Below are positions 35,368-47,199 of a stretch of DNA of 64,000 bases, piece after piece; positions within the stretch are counted from its first letter, which is position 1; every line of letters begins with the position of its first letter. Source of the DNA: Zychaea mexicana. Taxonomy: Eukaryota; Mucoromycota; Mucoromycetes; Mucorales; Lichtheimiaceae. The stretch lies in assembly GCF_025766255.1 (NCBI RefSeq), contig NW_026516754.1:62001-126000 (forward strand), read 5' to 3'. The position numbers and the translations under genes were made by a program. The notes under the pieces were generated by a model. The model was not told the origin of the DNA. It ran no database searches and worked only from the letters and a program-made list of their open reading frames with translations.

Positions 35368-36735
35368 CTATCTGCATCTATAATGGCAATTATATTGACG
35401 GAAGCTCTCACGATCGCTACGCCGATTCTCGTGCAAGTACTGTACTAGTTCATTACATTTCCGCACACCTTCATTTCGCAGTTGCGTAGCGATACGGCGC
35501 GCACCACGACCACTGTCATTGATAGAGTCAGAAACTTCGAGTGGCTCTAGAAGCAAATCATCGGCTATCGGATTAGGTACAAATGTGCTTTCGGCATGAA
35601 GATCGTCGTGATCAATGCATAAATTATGCAGAATACAGCAAGCAACAATCGTCATCGTCATTGATTCTACATCCAGCAAATACAGCTCGTTACGTAGAAA
35701 ACGCCATCTGCACACCAATTGACCAAATGCCCGCTCAATAACGTTACGCATTCTTGAATGAATATAATTGAAATGCGCGTTGTCACTGTGGCGGGGTGCT
35801 TGAGCATCAGGAAATGGTGTTATCAACCACGGGAGCAAAGGGTATGCCGAATCTACGAACAAAAAATGGAATGTCAGAAATATGTACCGTGATTTCAACG
35901 ATGGTCTATGCTAAACAATTTGTTCTTTACCTCCAAGTATAAATGTTCCATTTGGGCACACGGATTCTGGGTTAGAAAGAAGTTCGTCATAAAAAGCAGT
36001 AGCTTGAAAGGCTCTTGAATCGTGATTTCGGCCTATAGTATTAAAGTCGTATATATTAGCCAAGAAAGCAACTAAAATAATTACATTAACATGTCATGCC
36101 TTACCACTCTGCCCTGCATGGATGTAGGTGAATCGCTTTTCTGAATCACAAATGGCAACCATGTTCAACGAGTAGTTGTTTTTTCTGTCGACAAAGCGAT
36201 CACCACTGTCACCTGGTTTGAAGATTCAAACGAGCTTCCCATCCAAAGCACCGAGTACATTTGGGAGGTGAGTAGGTCCAACTTCAAATGTTGGTCCAAG
36301 CTCTCCATATTGAAACCCTTCAACGGTTGCCTTGATATCTTCATTTCCGGTCGGCCATCGGATTATACCACCTTGACAGTCGGCCATTGCCTCCAAAAAT
36401 CGCTTGGTAAAATTCCTGTAGGATCCATGCGATGTACCAAGCAAAGTTTCGGCCATACAGTAACTGACATGAGCATTGGCAAATCTCTAGATTATCAGGC
36501 CGACTTGGATGAACACAGGTGTGGCGTTTTGTGCTGTAAATTGATACGATCGATGTTGAGACAACATATTTACGAGGGCATTGAAAATGGCTGGCTTCAT
36601 ATGGTAATGCGATTTGAAACCACCTGGTCCATCTGTGTCCGGAAGAGCTGGATGCGTAACTTCCCAGTATGTCGTATTTTTAACTCGATTGACGCGTTGC
36701 ATAACACGGAAATGTAGTGGCGATGATACAGCTGA
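35368..36735 (-). pseudogene. PIF/Harbinger DDE_Tnp_4 transposase
   Basis: Reading the minus strand from about 36735: a helical N-terminal region (FKSHYHMKPAIFNALVNML), NVLGALDGKL (first Asp), RKNNYSLNMVAICDSEKRF, an intron (about 36106-36032), RNHDSRAFQATAFYDELL, an intron (about 35930-35857), DSAYPLLPWLITPF (second Asp) and RMRNVIERAFGQLVCRW (Glu). Stops in VGLII*RFANAH and GKLV*IFKPG (TGA, probably from CGA) disable it. Relative to ORF1 it reads toward it, the usual convergent Harbinger layout. Confidence 0.85.
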
Positions 36736-37411
36736 AAGGATATGATCAAGAGAAAAAATGGTTCAGTACATTGGCAAAACAGTGTTGATCATGGAGAGTT
36801 GATTGATATCGTCGTCGTCATTATTCGCAAGAAAAAAAAAGACGTAGCCTTCAATCAAAAGAACTAGGATGCTGATGATCGTTCTTCTATGGACAATTTC
36901 ATACTGGGAATCCATATAATAAACAGAAGGTGGAATGAAGGATATAAAAAGTGCGAGTAAAAGTTGAGTGTAACAAAACAAGAAGTATTACTCAAAGTCG
37001 CTGCATATATAGAAGATATTTTCTTATCGGTAATGTTCTTATCATTTCATGATATGTAGAACTATAGAATCGGTTCCGTCTAAACAACAAGTTGGTATAT
37101 CTAATGTTATGTAAAATGGTATACTTGACCCTCGCGGGTATTGCTTAATAGATAATTAAATATCAAAGTGATATTTTCTCAATCGCATGAACGTGTAACA
37201 AAAGATCCAAGACGATATCCTTTTTGGGAGTGCCGTGTCAGCCAAGGGGTCAACACAGCAGTTTTGCTCTTCATTTCCTTATCAAGAATATGATATAAGC
37301 TACACAAAAAAACCCTGTGTTCATTATATCACTTTTATTTGACTCCCGAACAACACGCTATTACTATTTCTAGGGTGTATCGACGTTGACTCACGTTGCT
37401 TGAGAGTACCC

Positions 37412-37840
37412 TAATATCCATGGCATATATAATCTAGTGGGAGATGGATACTATAGTTGGTAGGCGACTTCTGTTCATATGTATGGTTACAAGAAGGATT
37501 GGGTGATCATGAAGTGCTATATAGATGCCACATTAAAGAAGCTTGAAGAGTACTTCAGATCACTTTTAAAAGGAGACTTTGAGCGCTTGCTGGAAATGCT
37601 CAGTCACCAAGCACCAGATGTGGGTGCCCAAGCTGAAAACTATTTCGAAGTGCTTGATTGCCACACATCTTAGCAGAGACATACAATCGTCCTATCTTCA
37701 TATATAGTAGAGATCAATCCTTAGCTTTATTACCCCAACTACAAGAACCACCAGCTGCATTTGAACTACCTATCGTACTGCAATTATACGTGCTTCATTT
37801 CCATGCATTTATCATCAACAATGAAACAACAATCCAGTAG
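37412..37840 (+). pseudogene. OTU-like cysteine protease domain, broken
   Basis: NLVGDGYYSW*ATSVHMYG aligns with the OTU start (GDGNC-[FW]RA…YG): the catalytic Cys position reads Tyr and a TAG follows. Then come DWVIMKCYIDATLKKLEEYF, a frameshift near 37660, HILAETYNRPIFIYS and YVLHFHAFI, where the catalytic His is expected. The order and spacing fit an OTU deubiquitinase-like domain of about 130 residues. The upstream half lies at 25190-25468, on the far side of the Harbinger element. The substrate is unknown. Confidence 0.6.
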
Positions 37841-37844
37841 CCAC

Positions 37845-39180
37845 TACTTTTATGGTATTACAGCAATGTGAATGCGAAGTACAGTCTTAGACAAGGATGA
37901 CTGCTGAAGTACACACAACTATGCAAGAGAATTTAGAAAGTAATTTTAATAGTATATAAAAGTTGGGGTAACTAACACAGTCCTCTAGTTTTACACAGAA
38001 AAAAATCAAGAAAACACACAAGTACACACACACATACATTATATATATATACATAGAGAATTAGAATATGAGTAGCTAATATAGTGCTCAAAAAAGCTTC
38101 AATTCATAAGATACAGAGTAAGTTTACAGTCTTTAATGCTATACTGTCTTGTAAGTGTTTTAAAGTACATTTTTCTTTTGCTGTCGAATGGGATAGATAG
38201 TAGAACAATAAGAGTGAATAATATGATGGTAGCAATGACTATACAAAAATTGTTAGAAATAGTACTTCAATAAAATCCCACAAAAGACGATATACAATAA
38301 AAAATATCCTACAAAAAATGTTTGACTTTAAAAATCCTATAAGAAATATCTCATAAAAAATGTTCGACTTCAAAAATCCCACAAAAAATATCCTACAAAA
38401 AAAACTATCTTATTATTTTATAATACAAAATATACTATGTAGACTAGTTGCTATATTAAAAACTGTGAAAATTTTAGTAACTAAAAATTTTAATTTTCAT
38501 TATAAATTAAAAAAAAATTATTTTTATTTTAAAGAAAATATAAATCTTAATATAGATTAATAGTATTTTAATTATGGTTCTATCAAATAGAAAATTATTG
38601 ATATGTACAGAATCTATGCAATTTCCTATTAAAAACATTATGATGTAAATGATGAAAAAGCAGCTGAAGAGTCTTCTTGAAGATATGGCTGTTATGTTTT
38701 ATGAGGATAAGGACCTTAAGGTGCCGTCTGTTCATTGAATGATGGATCCATCATATGCTAAGCAAAGCAAAGTACCAAAAGTAATAACAATAACAGTTAA
38801 AGCAGAGATCAGTAAGCCCAATACTGACGAAACCATCGAAATTGTGGTATATATGCATAAGCCTCCAAATTACTTGAAGCTCCTCAACACTGATCCAACT
38901 GTCTCTTCGAGTTTTAGTGCTCTACCTGACAAAACGCCTGACCAGCAAATCGAATTGACGTAAGGCAGTAAATGGAACACCTGCAATCTATTCCAGCATT
39001 TATGTGTTACCAATTCTGTAGGAGCAATGCTTTAGGTTGGTGATTATGCCAAAATAATTGGCATTAGGCAGCAAACAATGAGAATTAATCCTTATGCTTA
39101 TGTTTAATAACAAAATTATGAAACCTACTACATTTAATAATTTAAATATAATTATTAGAAACATTATAATAATAATCTAT
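37845..39180. other. AT-rich spacer with a short frame and a 58-bp tandem duplication
   Basis: At 38270-38400 a unit of the form aaaaatatcctacaaaaaatg + ttygacttyaaaaatcc is present about twice. A 75-codon frame (38739-38963) and its continuation past a TAA (GSKWNTCNLFQHLC) look protein-like, but I do not recognise them. Confidence 0.35.
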
Positions 39181-39184
39181 ATAC

Positions 39185-39974
39185 AAAAATGATTAATTTG
39201 ATACTTAATGTTTTTGGTTGTAAAATAATCTTTTAATATTTGTTTTTCATTGAAATCTTTCTCATTTACCTAGGAATTATCTGTTTTATCATAATCTTTC
39301 CACTTAATAAGAAATTCATATTCATTATTTTAACTTAATTTATGTTCTATAACTGTTTCAATTTTATAAACATCATTATTTTTATTAATTTCTCTAATTA
39401 AATTTAAATTAATTTTTCTCTCACTTTTATTTTTCTTTCTTTTTCTTCTATTAATATTTTTATATTCATTATTATCAATTATATTATTATGAGATTCTTC
39501 ATTATTATTACTATCATCAATAATCATATTATCACTTTCTAATGATAAATCTGATAAATCTTTTTGTAATTCACTCATTATTTTAATTTTTTCTATTTGC
39601 TTTACCTCATTATTTAAAACTATATCTATTAGTTTTCCATCAGTAGGAAACTCAAAGTTTTCTTTAGCCCATAGTTTATAGTGTTCTTGTGTAATTATAT
39701 TAAATGTATCTATAAATAATTGTATATTTTTAAGCAAAAATGCTACTTTTATTTGTAAGTTAATATATTTATAATCATCTGTTTTTAATATAGAGTTATT
39801 ATTAGAAAATCGTTTAAATTTATTTCCTAATTCACAAAATTGGTTTTCTATAGCTGACCAAGAACTTCCAAATACAACATTAGAATGTTTTTCTTGTATA
39901 TTCAATTCTTCATTAGGATCTTTTCTAATAGGATAAAAAAAATTATCACTTAATGATATATGTTTCTTTTTACA
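39185..39974 (-). pseudogene. AT-rich DDE transposase with C-terminal chromodomain, 3' half
   Basis: After the 13.1-kb insertion the frame resumes as LCKKKHISLSDNFFYPIRK. It continues with AIENQFCELGNKFKRF (the ENxF…KF pattern around the Glu of DDE_Tnp_4-like enzymes), an acidic and then basic linker (NRRKRKKNKSERK) and a chromodomain (VYKIETVIEHKLS and YEFLIKWKDYD). Stops inside the chromodomain show decay. The 5' half is at 53072-53397. Codons are almost all A/T-ending, unlike neighbouring elements. Chromodomains would direct insertion to methyl-lysine chromatin; this is known for Ty3/gypsy chromoviruses and inferred here. Confidence 0.75.
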
Positions 39975-39976
39975 TA

Positions 39977-41260
39977 CAGGATTTTTCATCTCCTAGTAGA
40001 CGTTTGAACTTTTATTTAGGCAGAAGGGGTTTAATTTTAGGCAGAGTGGACATGAATAAAAGTTAATCTAGACATGAATAATAATTGATTTAGACATGAA
40101 TGAAAATCGAGCTAGACATGAATGAAAATCGAGCTGGACATGAATGAAAATCAATCTAGACATAAATGAAAATCGAGCTGGACATGAATATAAATTGACC
40201 TAGACATGAATGAAAATCAATCTAGACATAGATGAAAATCGAGCTGGACATGAATATAAATTGACCTAGACATGAATGAAAAACGTTCTGGACAAGAATA
40301 ATAATCAATCTAAACATGAGTAATAGACAACCTGAATATAATAATAGTCAACCTAGACATTGTTTTAGTCAACTAAGACATAATAAAAGTTGAAGTAGAT
40401 AATATATTAAGTGTAGCAGAGCAGAATATTTGAGTACTTAAGATTTTCAATTCAAGTAAAGATATAATAGAAGTTAAGCAGTACAAAGCCAATGTCAAGA
40501 TATAGTAGTATAGCTGGTTCACTCGTGACAAAAAGCTTGTAGGCTAATATATAGGAAATGGCAAGGGTACATCAGAGACTCACTACTGTGTGCATAAGCC
40601 TATTTTGCTGCTGTGGGAACAGGGCGTGAGCGTTTCCCCTCATTTCATTTTACCCGGGTTGAGATTGAAATAGACTGGAGGCTGGTGGCTGAGGTAGGTG
40701 GAAAGTGTGGGGTTTGTTAGCAGCAGCAGGGATCTTTTTTTTTCTCATTACCATTCGCCATGGCAAATCAACAGCTGCGACGCATACTTGTAAATGGCTC
40801 CTACTCTCTTCACGATGAATAAAAAACAAAGAAAACAAACGGCACAATCCACGGATTTATTGAAAAACGAAATGAAGGTAACTGTTTTCTTAAAAAAAGC
40901 ATGTGCTCAAGATTTATAAAGGAGTAGACCGCCGTTACTGCTGCTTAAAAAAACGCTGGGTAAGTAAACAAGGGAAGGGAAAGGTTACTGGTTGTGCTTG
41001 GGGTATAGCTTTAGTAGACATAAGCTCATTCAGAATTACTGTTTTTTTTCTTCTCTGTATATACTTGATGCACCATCTTGCACCATTCCAACGTCAGACT
41101 TATGTGCGTAATACAACATCGTCCTCTACCTGCACAAACCATTAGTACTCACAACAAGAACGATGCAACAATCTTCTTCTCCATTACTCATACACAATCA
41201 TATACAACATGGCACTGATCCGCCATTGACTTGCAAAATATACAGCCTGACGTATTCACC
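39977..41260. repeat. left terminal inverted repeat of the 13.1-kb element
   Basis: It is the inverse of about 51755-53069. The outer 300 bp are a degenerate 20-22-bp minisatellite (gacatgaatgaaaatcgagct). The inner part is unique sequence with no confirmed gene. Confidence 0.85.
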
Positions 41261-41980
41261 TTTCACTATCATGTACGCCCATATTACACGATGACGACTA
41301 TAACGCCGGTCTTTTGTTTTAATACTTGTACGGTCAAGCATATCATCATCGTAATGACGGCCATCTCTTTCTTTGCTGTTTGTATACACATCAATGTGAT
41401 AATAATTATATTCCTATGATGCATACACACTACCACAGCTATAATCCTCCTCTGCAATTCGCTGTACTCGCACACACATGATGGCAATGATGATTATCTT
41501 TTTCTTTTTGCATATGCCAACACGAAAATTGCCGGTCTTGATGGATAAGGTAGTTATATATGCTGATGGGTGGAATGTAGGGTTTTATTAATGTTACTAT
41601 AGATGTTATGGTTGGGATAAAAAAATAAAAGTAAAAGATCATACATTATGTAGTCATTATGTTTCACTTGTCTGCATAAACAGGTGTGAGATAGTATTGC
41701 ATGTTATTACAAGTGCTTCTATAAAAACTATAAATATAGCTCTGAGCGGTGATGATAATATAGCAGGGACAAAGAAGAAGGGGGATATCCAACTCCAATT
41801 AGATATTAGATAATACTATTGGCTGTAAGAAATCTATTGGCTGTAAAAATCCAAATTGTACAAAAAATTGAATTTTGTGTATATATAAAAATAATTGGTA
41901 AGAAAGGAATGCCAGGTATGAGTTCACATTATATTATATACTAGTTGAAGAAAATATTGTAAATAGTAGAGTATGTAATT
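41261..41980. other. gene-free stretch inside the 13.1-kb element
   Basis: Only short frames are present. Sequence near 41620-41690 resembles 9150-9220 (…gtttcacttgtctgcataaa), linking this element to the small element at 8255. Confidence 0.4.
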
Positions 41981-43494
41981 TTATAATATACCAAGATTAT
42001 GCTTATTGATATATTCCTTCAATAAATCCTTTTGATTAAATTTATCAATTGATAACCAACTGTTATCATCAGCACTATATCCAGCCCATTTTACCTCAAA
42101 TAAATATGTACCATTTTCAGTTTTATGCCTAATAATCTCTTCTATTTCATATGATGCCATTGCTTGTTGTTTCCCTTTATTTCCCTTTCTTTTTTTACTA
42201 CGCTTATTAAATCTTGGAACATCATCATTATCACTATTACTCTGATTTGAATTATTATCAGATTCATTATCACAATCATTTCTTCCTTTGATATAGCCAT
42301 ATTAAGCAGGTCATTTTGCAATCTGATCATTTTATCCAGTTTATCTTTATTTTGTTTATCATTGCTGACCACTATATCAATTAGTTTATGCTCTACTGGA
42401 AAATCATTACTATGCTATAGTTTATGGTATAGTAAAATAGGAATATTGAACATTTCTACAAATTCTGTAGTATTTTTTAATAAACAAGCTACACGAAATT
42501 GCAGATTATAGTATTTTATGTTATCCATTTTAACAACTGATTTGTTATTATTGAATCGGCAGAATTTATTCCCAATTTCTGAAAATTGATTCTCAACTTT
42601 TGTCCTAAAACTTCCAAATGTCTTATTAAAATGATCCTCAGTAATCATTAAGGGCTCATTTACATTTTTACGTATAGGGTATACAAAATTATCATGGCTA
42701 AAGTTATATCCTTTTTCATTAGCAAGCTCTGTAAATTGTATGATAAACTAAGTATATCTACCATCAACTGCCATTATGTCATTCTCATGCATATATTTAA
42801 ATAATTTCATGTTTAAAAATATGCTACCATCTGAGCTATCAGAACAAAAGTCACTTTTAGAAGTATAAATAATCATATCATTCATATCACTAACAAATTG
42901 GGTACGTATTCCATTCTTCTTAAATTTATAAGAATACATTCTTTGAAAGTGGTCAATTTCAGTATCTACATAGTTAATTCTTAGATCATGACTATCCAAT
43001 ACAAGTGTTACATATTTAAATAAGTCGGGATTATGCTTTCTGGTAGATAGAATATGTAATAAGATAGATGAAAATATGTTATTCATTGAATCATTTACTA
43101 TTTTGTTGATTCGTTTGTAGTTGTCCTCATCTATCCAAAACTTTTTATAAAATGTATGAAATGTGCTATATGGTAAGTATTTTTCAAATTTTTCACTACA
43201 TACTCCAGAGACTAAATGATATAATAAAAACAATCCTTTTTCAATTTCAAAGTAAGGTCCGGGATATTCCTTGTTTGTATATAAAACTACTAGAAAATAA
43301 AATACAGCAACATAACCTAATTTACGTAACAATTCATCCTTAATTTTTTCTATGAATTTAATATGTTTCAAATCAGTTCTATGTCTATATTTATTATGTA
43401 CAGTAGGCCAATTCCATTCTAGGTATTGCCAATAATTTGCAATAATTGAGTTTACTTCATTTGTAATCAGTGGTGTATAGTTTGTTGTATCCAT
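41981..43494 (-). pseudogene. AT-rich DDE transposase with C-terminal chromodomain (inside the 13.1-kb element)
   Basis: The start is ATG 43494. The N-terminal half is helical (NYWQYLEWNWPTVHNKYRHR). The core motifs are VTLVLDSHDLRI (Asp), DIMAVDGRYT (Asp) and KVENQFSEIGNKF (Glu region), arranged as in DDE_Tnp_4-type transposases. A basic linker (NKRSKKRKGNKGK) precedes the chromodomain (YEIEEIIRHKTENGTYLF; VKWAGYSADDNSW), then stop TAA at 41981. It is disabled by TAG at DGRYT*FII, TAG at YHKL*HSN and a frameshift near 42300. It is homologous to the split gene at 39185/53072. A chromodomain on a cut-and-paste-type transposase is uncommon. Confidence 0.8.
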
Positions 43495-43704
43495 TGGGTC
43501 GTTCTTTGTTTATATTATGGATTTTCAATTTTTATAATCATTGAATACATGATTTTGGTCATATGATGTCATAAAATTGATAAAATATCAAAATGGATGA
43601 TATAATTTAATATAGCAGCAAGCAGTTTATTAGATTTATCAAAAACTATTGTAAGTTTATAGCCAATTTGGTACTGTACATCCCACGAAAACGCATTTGT
43701 TGTT

Positions 43705-43965
43705 ATGAAGGAGGAAGTTTCTTTGCTATTACAACAGCAACTTTATTTGTTGTTAATAACAACAACTATGAACAACCAACAAGCTAGTACCCTTGACGTC
43801 ATTTGCTACGCTCTCTCTCACTCGACTGTACGTGGAGTTCTTGCACTCATTCCTAATGAAATCGTGTACGTTCCTACTGCTCGATGGCAGATTTTGAAGG
43901 ATCGCGTCTCAGAATTGTGTGGCTACAAATACGTTCACAAAGCAGGCTATTCAATACTTTATTAA
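43705..43965 (+). pseudogene. N-terminal fragment of the FAR1-like transposon protein, second member
   Basis: It is homologous to 9277-9588 (MNNQQASTLDVICYALSHS; VPTARWQILKDRVSELCGYK). The reading ends at the start of the 230-bp direct repeat (43942), which probably truncated it. The protein-level similarity also continues upstream of the shared ATG as similar nucleotide sequence. Confidence 0.5.
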
Positions 43966-44171
43966 TTTTTTTATTTTTTATTTATTTTATATATTTAAGT
44001 GTTACGTTTTATTTTTAAATGATGAATAATGATCAATATACTTAGGGGTAGTCAGATAAAATCTTTGATTTTTGATGACGTTGGTAGCTGGCCATTATGA
44101 CGGTAGTCATAACCCTAGAATGATGGTAATCATTCCAAACATTTGCCTACAAATGCCTCATAAACAGTGTT
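43942..44171. repeat. 230-bp direct repeat, left copy
   Basis: From caggctattcaatac to cctcataaacagt it is nearly identical to 51246-51475 in the same orientation. It contains hairpin-prone tgacggtagtcataac. Confidence 0.9.
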
Positions 44172-44470
44172 CTTGTAGAGAATTTTGGAACAAAATTTGA
44201 TACATTCTATTCTACACTAAAGGAACTTTAGGTCCTTTGTTTTATAGAGAAATTTTTTTTAAAAATTTTGATACTTTTTTTACTTAATTATTAAAGTTGA
44301 ATTTTAATTTAATATAAAAAATAAGATGTACAAAGAAAATGAAAAAATATTATGCTGTTGTTTTATCTATTGATTCAAAAAAAAGAGATTGTTTGGGAAA
44401 AGATATGGAATTAAAATGGTCTAAAAAGTTAAAAATTTAAGGTATATTATATGATGGACCATATTATGAC
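44172..44470 (+). other. AT-rich protein-coding scrap between the direct repeat and the CACTA-like element
   Basis: KKYYAVVLSIDSKKRDCL and, after a stop, GILYDGPYYDTG are readable from about 44339. This is AT-rich sequence like that at 51003-51223. The two may be halves of one element split by the CACTA-like insertion. Confidence 0.35.
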
Positions 44471-44639
44471 ACTGGGCAGGAGGGGTACTATAAAGGGGCA
44501 AAAAATAGCTGAATATAAGCTGAATATACTGCTTGTCATCCAAATATAAAGCTATTTTATAAACGCTTTATAGTTCCTGCAAAAGGCAGCTTTTTTATCA
44601 CATATTCAGCTGTTTTCCAACAGCTTTATAGTTGGTTTC

Positions 44640-45840
44640 CAATTTTGATAATGGGTAGTGCATATGCATAGAAGGGATCCCCCAATTGCTTTACATACGG
44701 ACTGGGTACTGAAGCTTCATCGTACATACAGAGCTCTGCATAGCATATTTTAGTGCGATCGATTTTGGGCATAGACTAAATGGATGAAATAATCGCAGCA
44801 GGTTTTGATTATTGTATAGCAGTGATGATTATCATAGTATGGTCATATACAACCGAATTTATTTATTCCATTATTAAAGTTTCGGAAAACATTTACAGAG
44901 CAATAAAAAGCATAAAAGGGGTGGTAAAGAATAAATGCGAAGGGTGAAAGGAGTCTTCTATGTATATGTGTGTGAATGTGGTGCATAAAATCTCTAGATG
45001 GTGATGGGGCAAAGGCAAAAGGGTGAATCATGCTGTGTGTGCTAATGAGTCCGCGATTTACTTAAGAAGAACGAAGGTAACCTGCACTGCAGCTAGACAG
45101 AAGCAAAAATATGGGTAGCTTTACCGTACCTGAAAAGTTCCGCTTGGACGGTGCCAACAGCGATCGGACAGTGGGCAACCTGCATGCAGCAGTGCAAATG
45201 GGGATCTACGCGGATGTTTAGGATGGAAGACCATGCAAAGTACAAACAAGCTATGAATGAGGAAAGAAGGCTTTTAGTGAAAGAAACTATAGAAAGAAAG
45301 TATGTAAACATTACAAAGGGAATACTTACAAGCTTCAACTCGTGTGGATCATGCCTATGATTTTGGATAGGAAAACCGGTCGAATCATGAGCTACATGTA
45401 CACACGAAATAAAATATCCTTAATAAAAGCTGCAGAGACTTAGAGGTAGTTGAAGAGCGATAAAAGTAAAGAGTGCCTTATAAACCTACGGTATTGGGTC
45501 CTTGAGAGAATAGAGTATCGTAGCAGCCAGGAAAGAAGAGAAAAGGAAGAGAAAGAAACAGAAAGAAAGGCGTAAAATACGAAGGAACGATCGATGCGAA
45601 ATTTTACTAACCTGCAATACTGTTAAAGTCATGCTGACCATGCATTAAAAGAGTACCAAAAAAAACCAGATCCCCCACAATAAAATGATCCCCATACATC
45701 CAGGTACTTGCATTTTATCAAACCTCTTTCCTCCAATCCTTCTTGTGCCTACACGATAAAATAACAAAACGAACGTAAATTATAATAACCACTGCAGCTA
45801 TTAGTTAATGTTGTATATTGAGAGATGATAATACTGTATA
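44640..45840. other. non-coding left part of the CACTA-like element
   Basis: No gene is recognised. Short frames at 44843-45360 have no domain. Confidence 0.4.
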
Positions 45841-45841
45841 G

Positions 45842-46989
45842 ATGCCTACTGTAAGCGATCTCCAAGCCCAGCGACAACGGCGCATGGCGCAGCGTGAAAA
45901 TGATGCCCAATAGCAGAACAGTGTCCTGGATCGGCAGCAGCAACAACAACAGCATAACGCGCTCTTGGATACTGTCCGTAATTTGCAGGCCGAGAACCAG
46001 GCACTGCACGAAAAGGTCGATAGAATTGGCCAAACAGTTGCCAATATGGCATATCGTACTGCCACAGTTGGTAGTGGGGCCCTCAGTGAAGGTCAAGGTG
46101 GTGGCGTTGGCGTTGGCCGTCAAGCTGAAGCGCGTGGTCGTCGTGTTCCACTTGTCTCTGTAAGTGCCATACTAGAGAACAGAGAGACAATTGTAAAAAA
46201 AAGAAAGTGGTGAATATTAGAACAGTGATGATTGCTAAAAAGAATTCTGTTGTTACAATAAATGTGTTGAAGGATTGTATACGTACACAGAATGAGCGAC
46301 TGGGCGACGCTGGTCTCAGGCTCGACCTCCCCTTCACAAACCAGGCCAACAAGGATGCCGTGAAGCGCCTTGTCGACTACATCGAAGGCCAAGGCTGCTT
46401 CAACGTGGACAAGAAGCAGATAAAAAAAATGGTCTACACCCATTTTGATAATTTAAGGACGAAGGGAAACGAGTCGCCCGAGACGAAAGCGCGCAAAAAA
46501 GTGATGAGAAGACGCTATCAGCGCAGACATAGCGTAAGTAAAGTAATAGGAGGTTTTGTAAGAGTATTGTCTTAACATCTGAAACAGAAATTAGTACGAC
46601 GACTCAATGTTTTCTAGCAACATGCGATCGAACTGGAGGAACAGTACCCCGGTGGAAAGTCGTTGCTCCAGGACGGATGTATGTCGGAAGAGGAGACCGA
46701 CAACGAAAGCAGCAGCACTGGTGTCCTGCGCAGTGGCAAGCGTGTCTCAGTCTTCGTGCCCGAATGGCGTAGTGAGCGGGTAATTACTTTCAAAGTAGAT
46801 TTCTTTACGCGTGAATCTTGACAGAGATGTTGTTTGTAGGCAAACGTCTTTCTGAAAAGTCTTGACGATTTCAGACCGGCTGTGGACGTTGACTCGCAGC
46901 TGAACGTGCTTGAACGATCAGTAGCACGAAAGGCAGTTACCTTGTGCTCGGCTATGCGTGAGCAGTTGCAAGACTGGATGTTTGCTTAA
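45842..46989 (+). pseudogene. second gene of the CACTA-like element, unknown function
   Basis: From ATG 45842 the frame reads MPTVSDLQAQRQRRMAQREN, meets a TAG (NDAQ*QNS), then continues as a coiled coil (LDTVRNLQAENQALHEKVDR). After an intron (about 46161-46280) it gives LDLPFTNQANKDAVKRLVDY and KKQIKKMVYTHFDNLRTKG, with basic KARKKVMRRRYQRRH. Two more GT-AG introns (46531-46617, 46780-46840) precede the C-terminus ending QLQDWMFA at 46989. It converges on the transposase gene. It may be a DNA-binding partner comparable in position to the second protein of CACTA elements; this is inference. Confidence 0.55.
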
Positions 46990-47199
46990 AGTAAATAAAG
47001 CGGTTGCCGGCTTATGCTGTGCGGGTTAGGGGTGGGCAAAAATACGTCTGTATAATATGCGTGTGTGAGTGTGCTATTTATTTGGTGGGGGAGGAAGAAG
47101 CAAGAGGCCGCTCGTTTTTAAGTAGTTGGTGGGGGGAGAAAGAAATAAGAGAAAGATAGTTTTGAGGAGGGGGAGGAGAAAAAATTGCTTCTCTTTGTT

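Larger units (their letters stand above)
25469..37411. mobile_element. PIF/Harbinger element with nested Tc1-like element
   Basis: Inverted ends of about 32 bp, GGGTACTCTCAAGCAA…, lie at 25469-25500 and 37380-37411. They are flanked by TGA (25466) and TAA (37412), consistent with a degenerate 3-bp target duplication. It carries the two genes usual for this superfamily: a Myb/SANT-like ORF1 (plus strand) and a DDE_Tnp_4 transposase (minus strand). Without the 8190-bp insertion and its extra TA it would be 3.75 kb. Both genes are broken. Confidence 0.88.
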
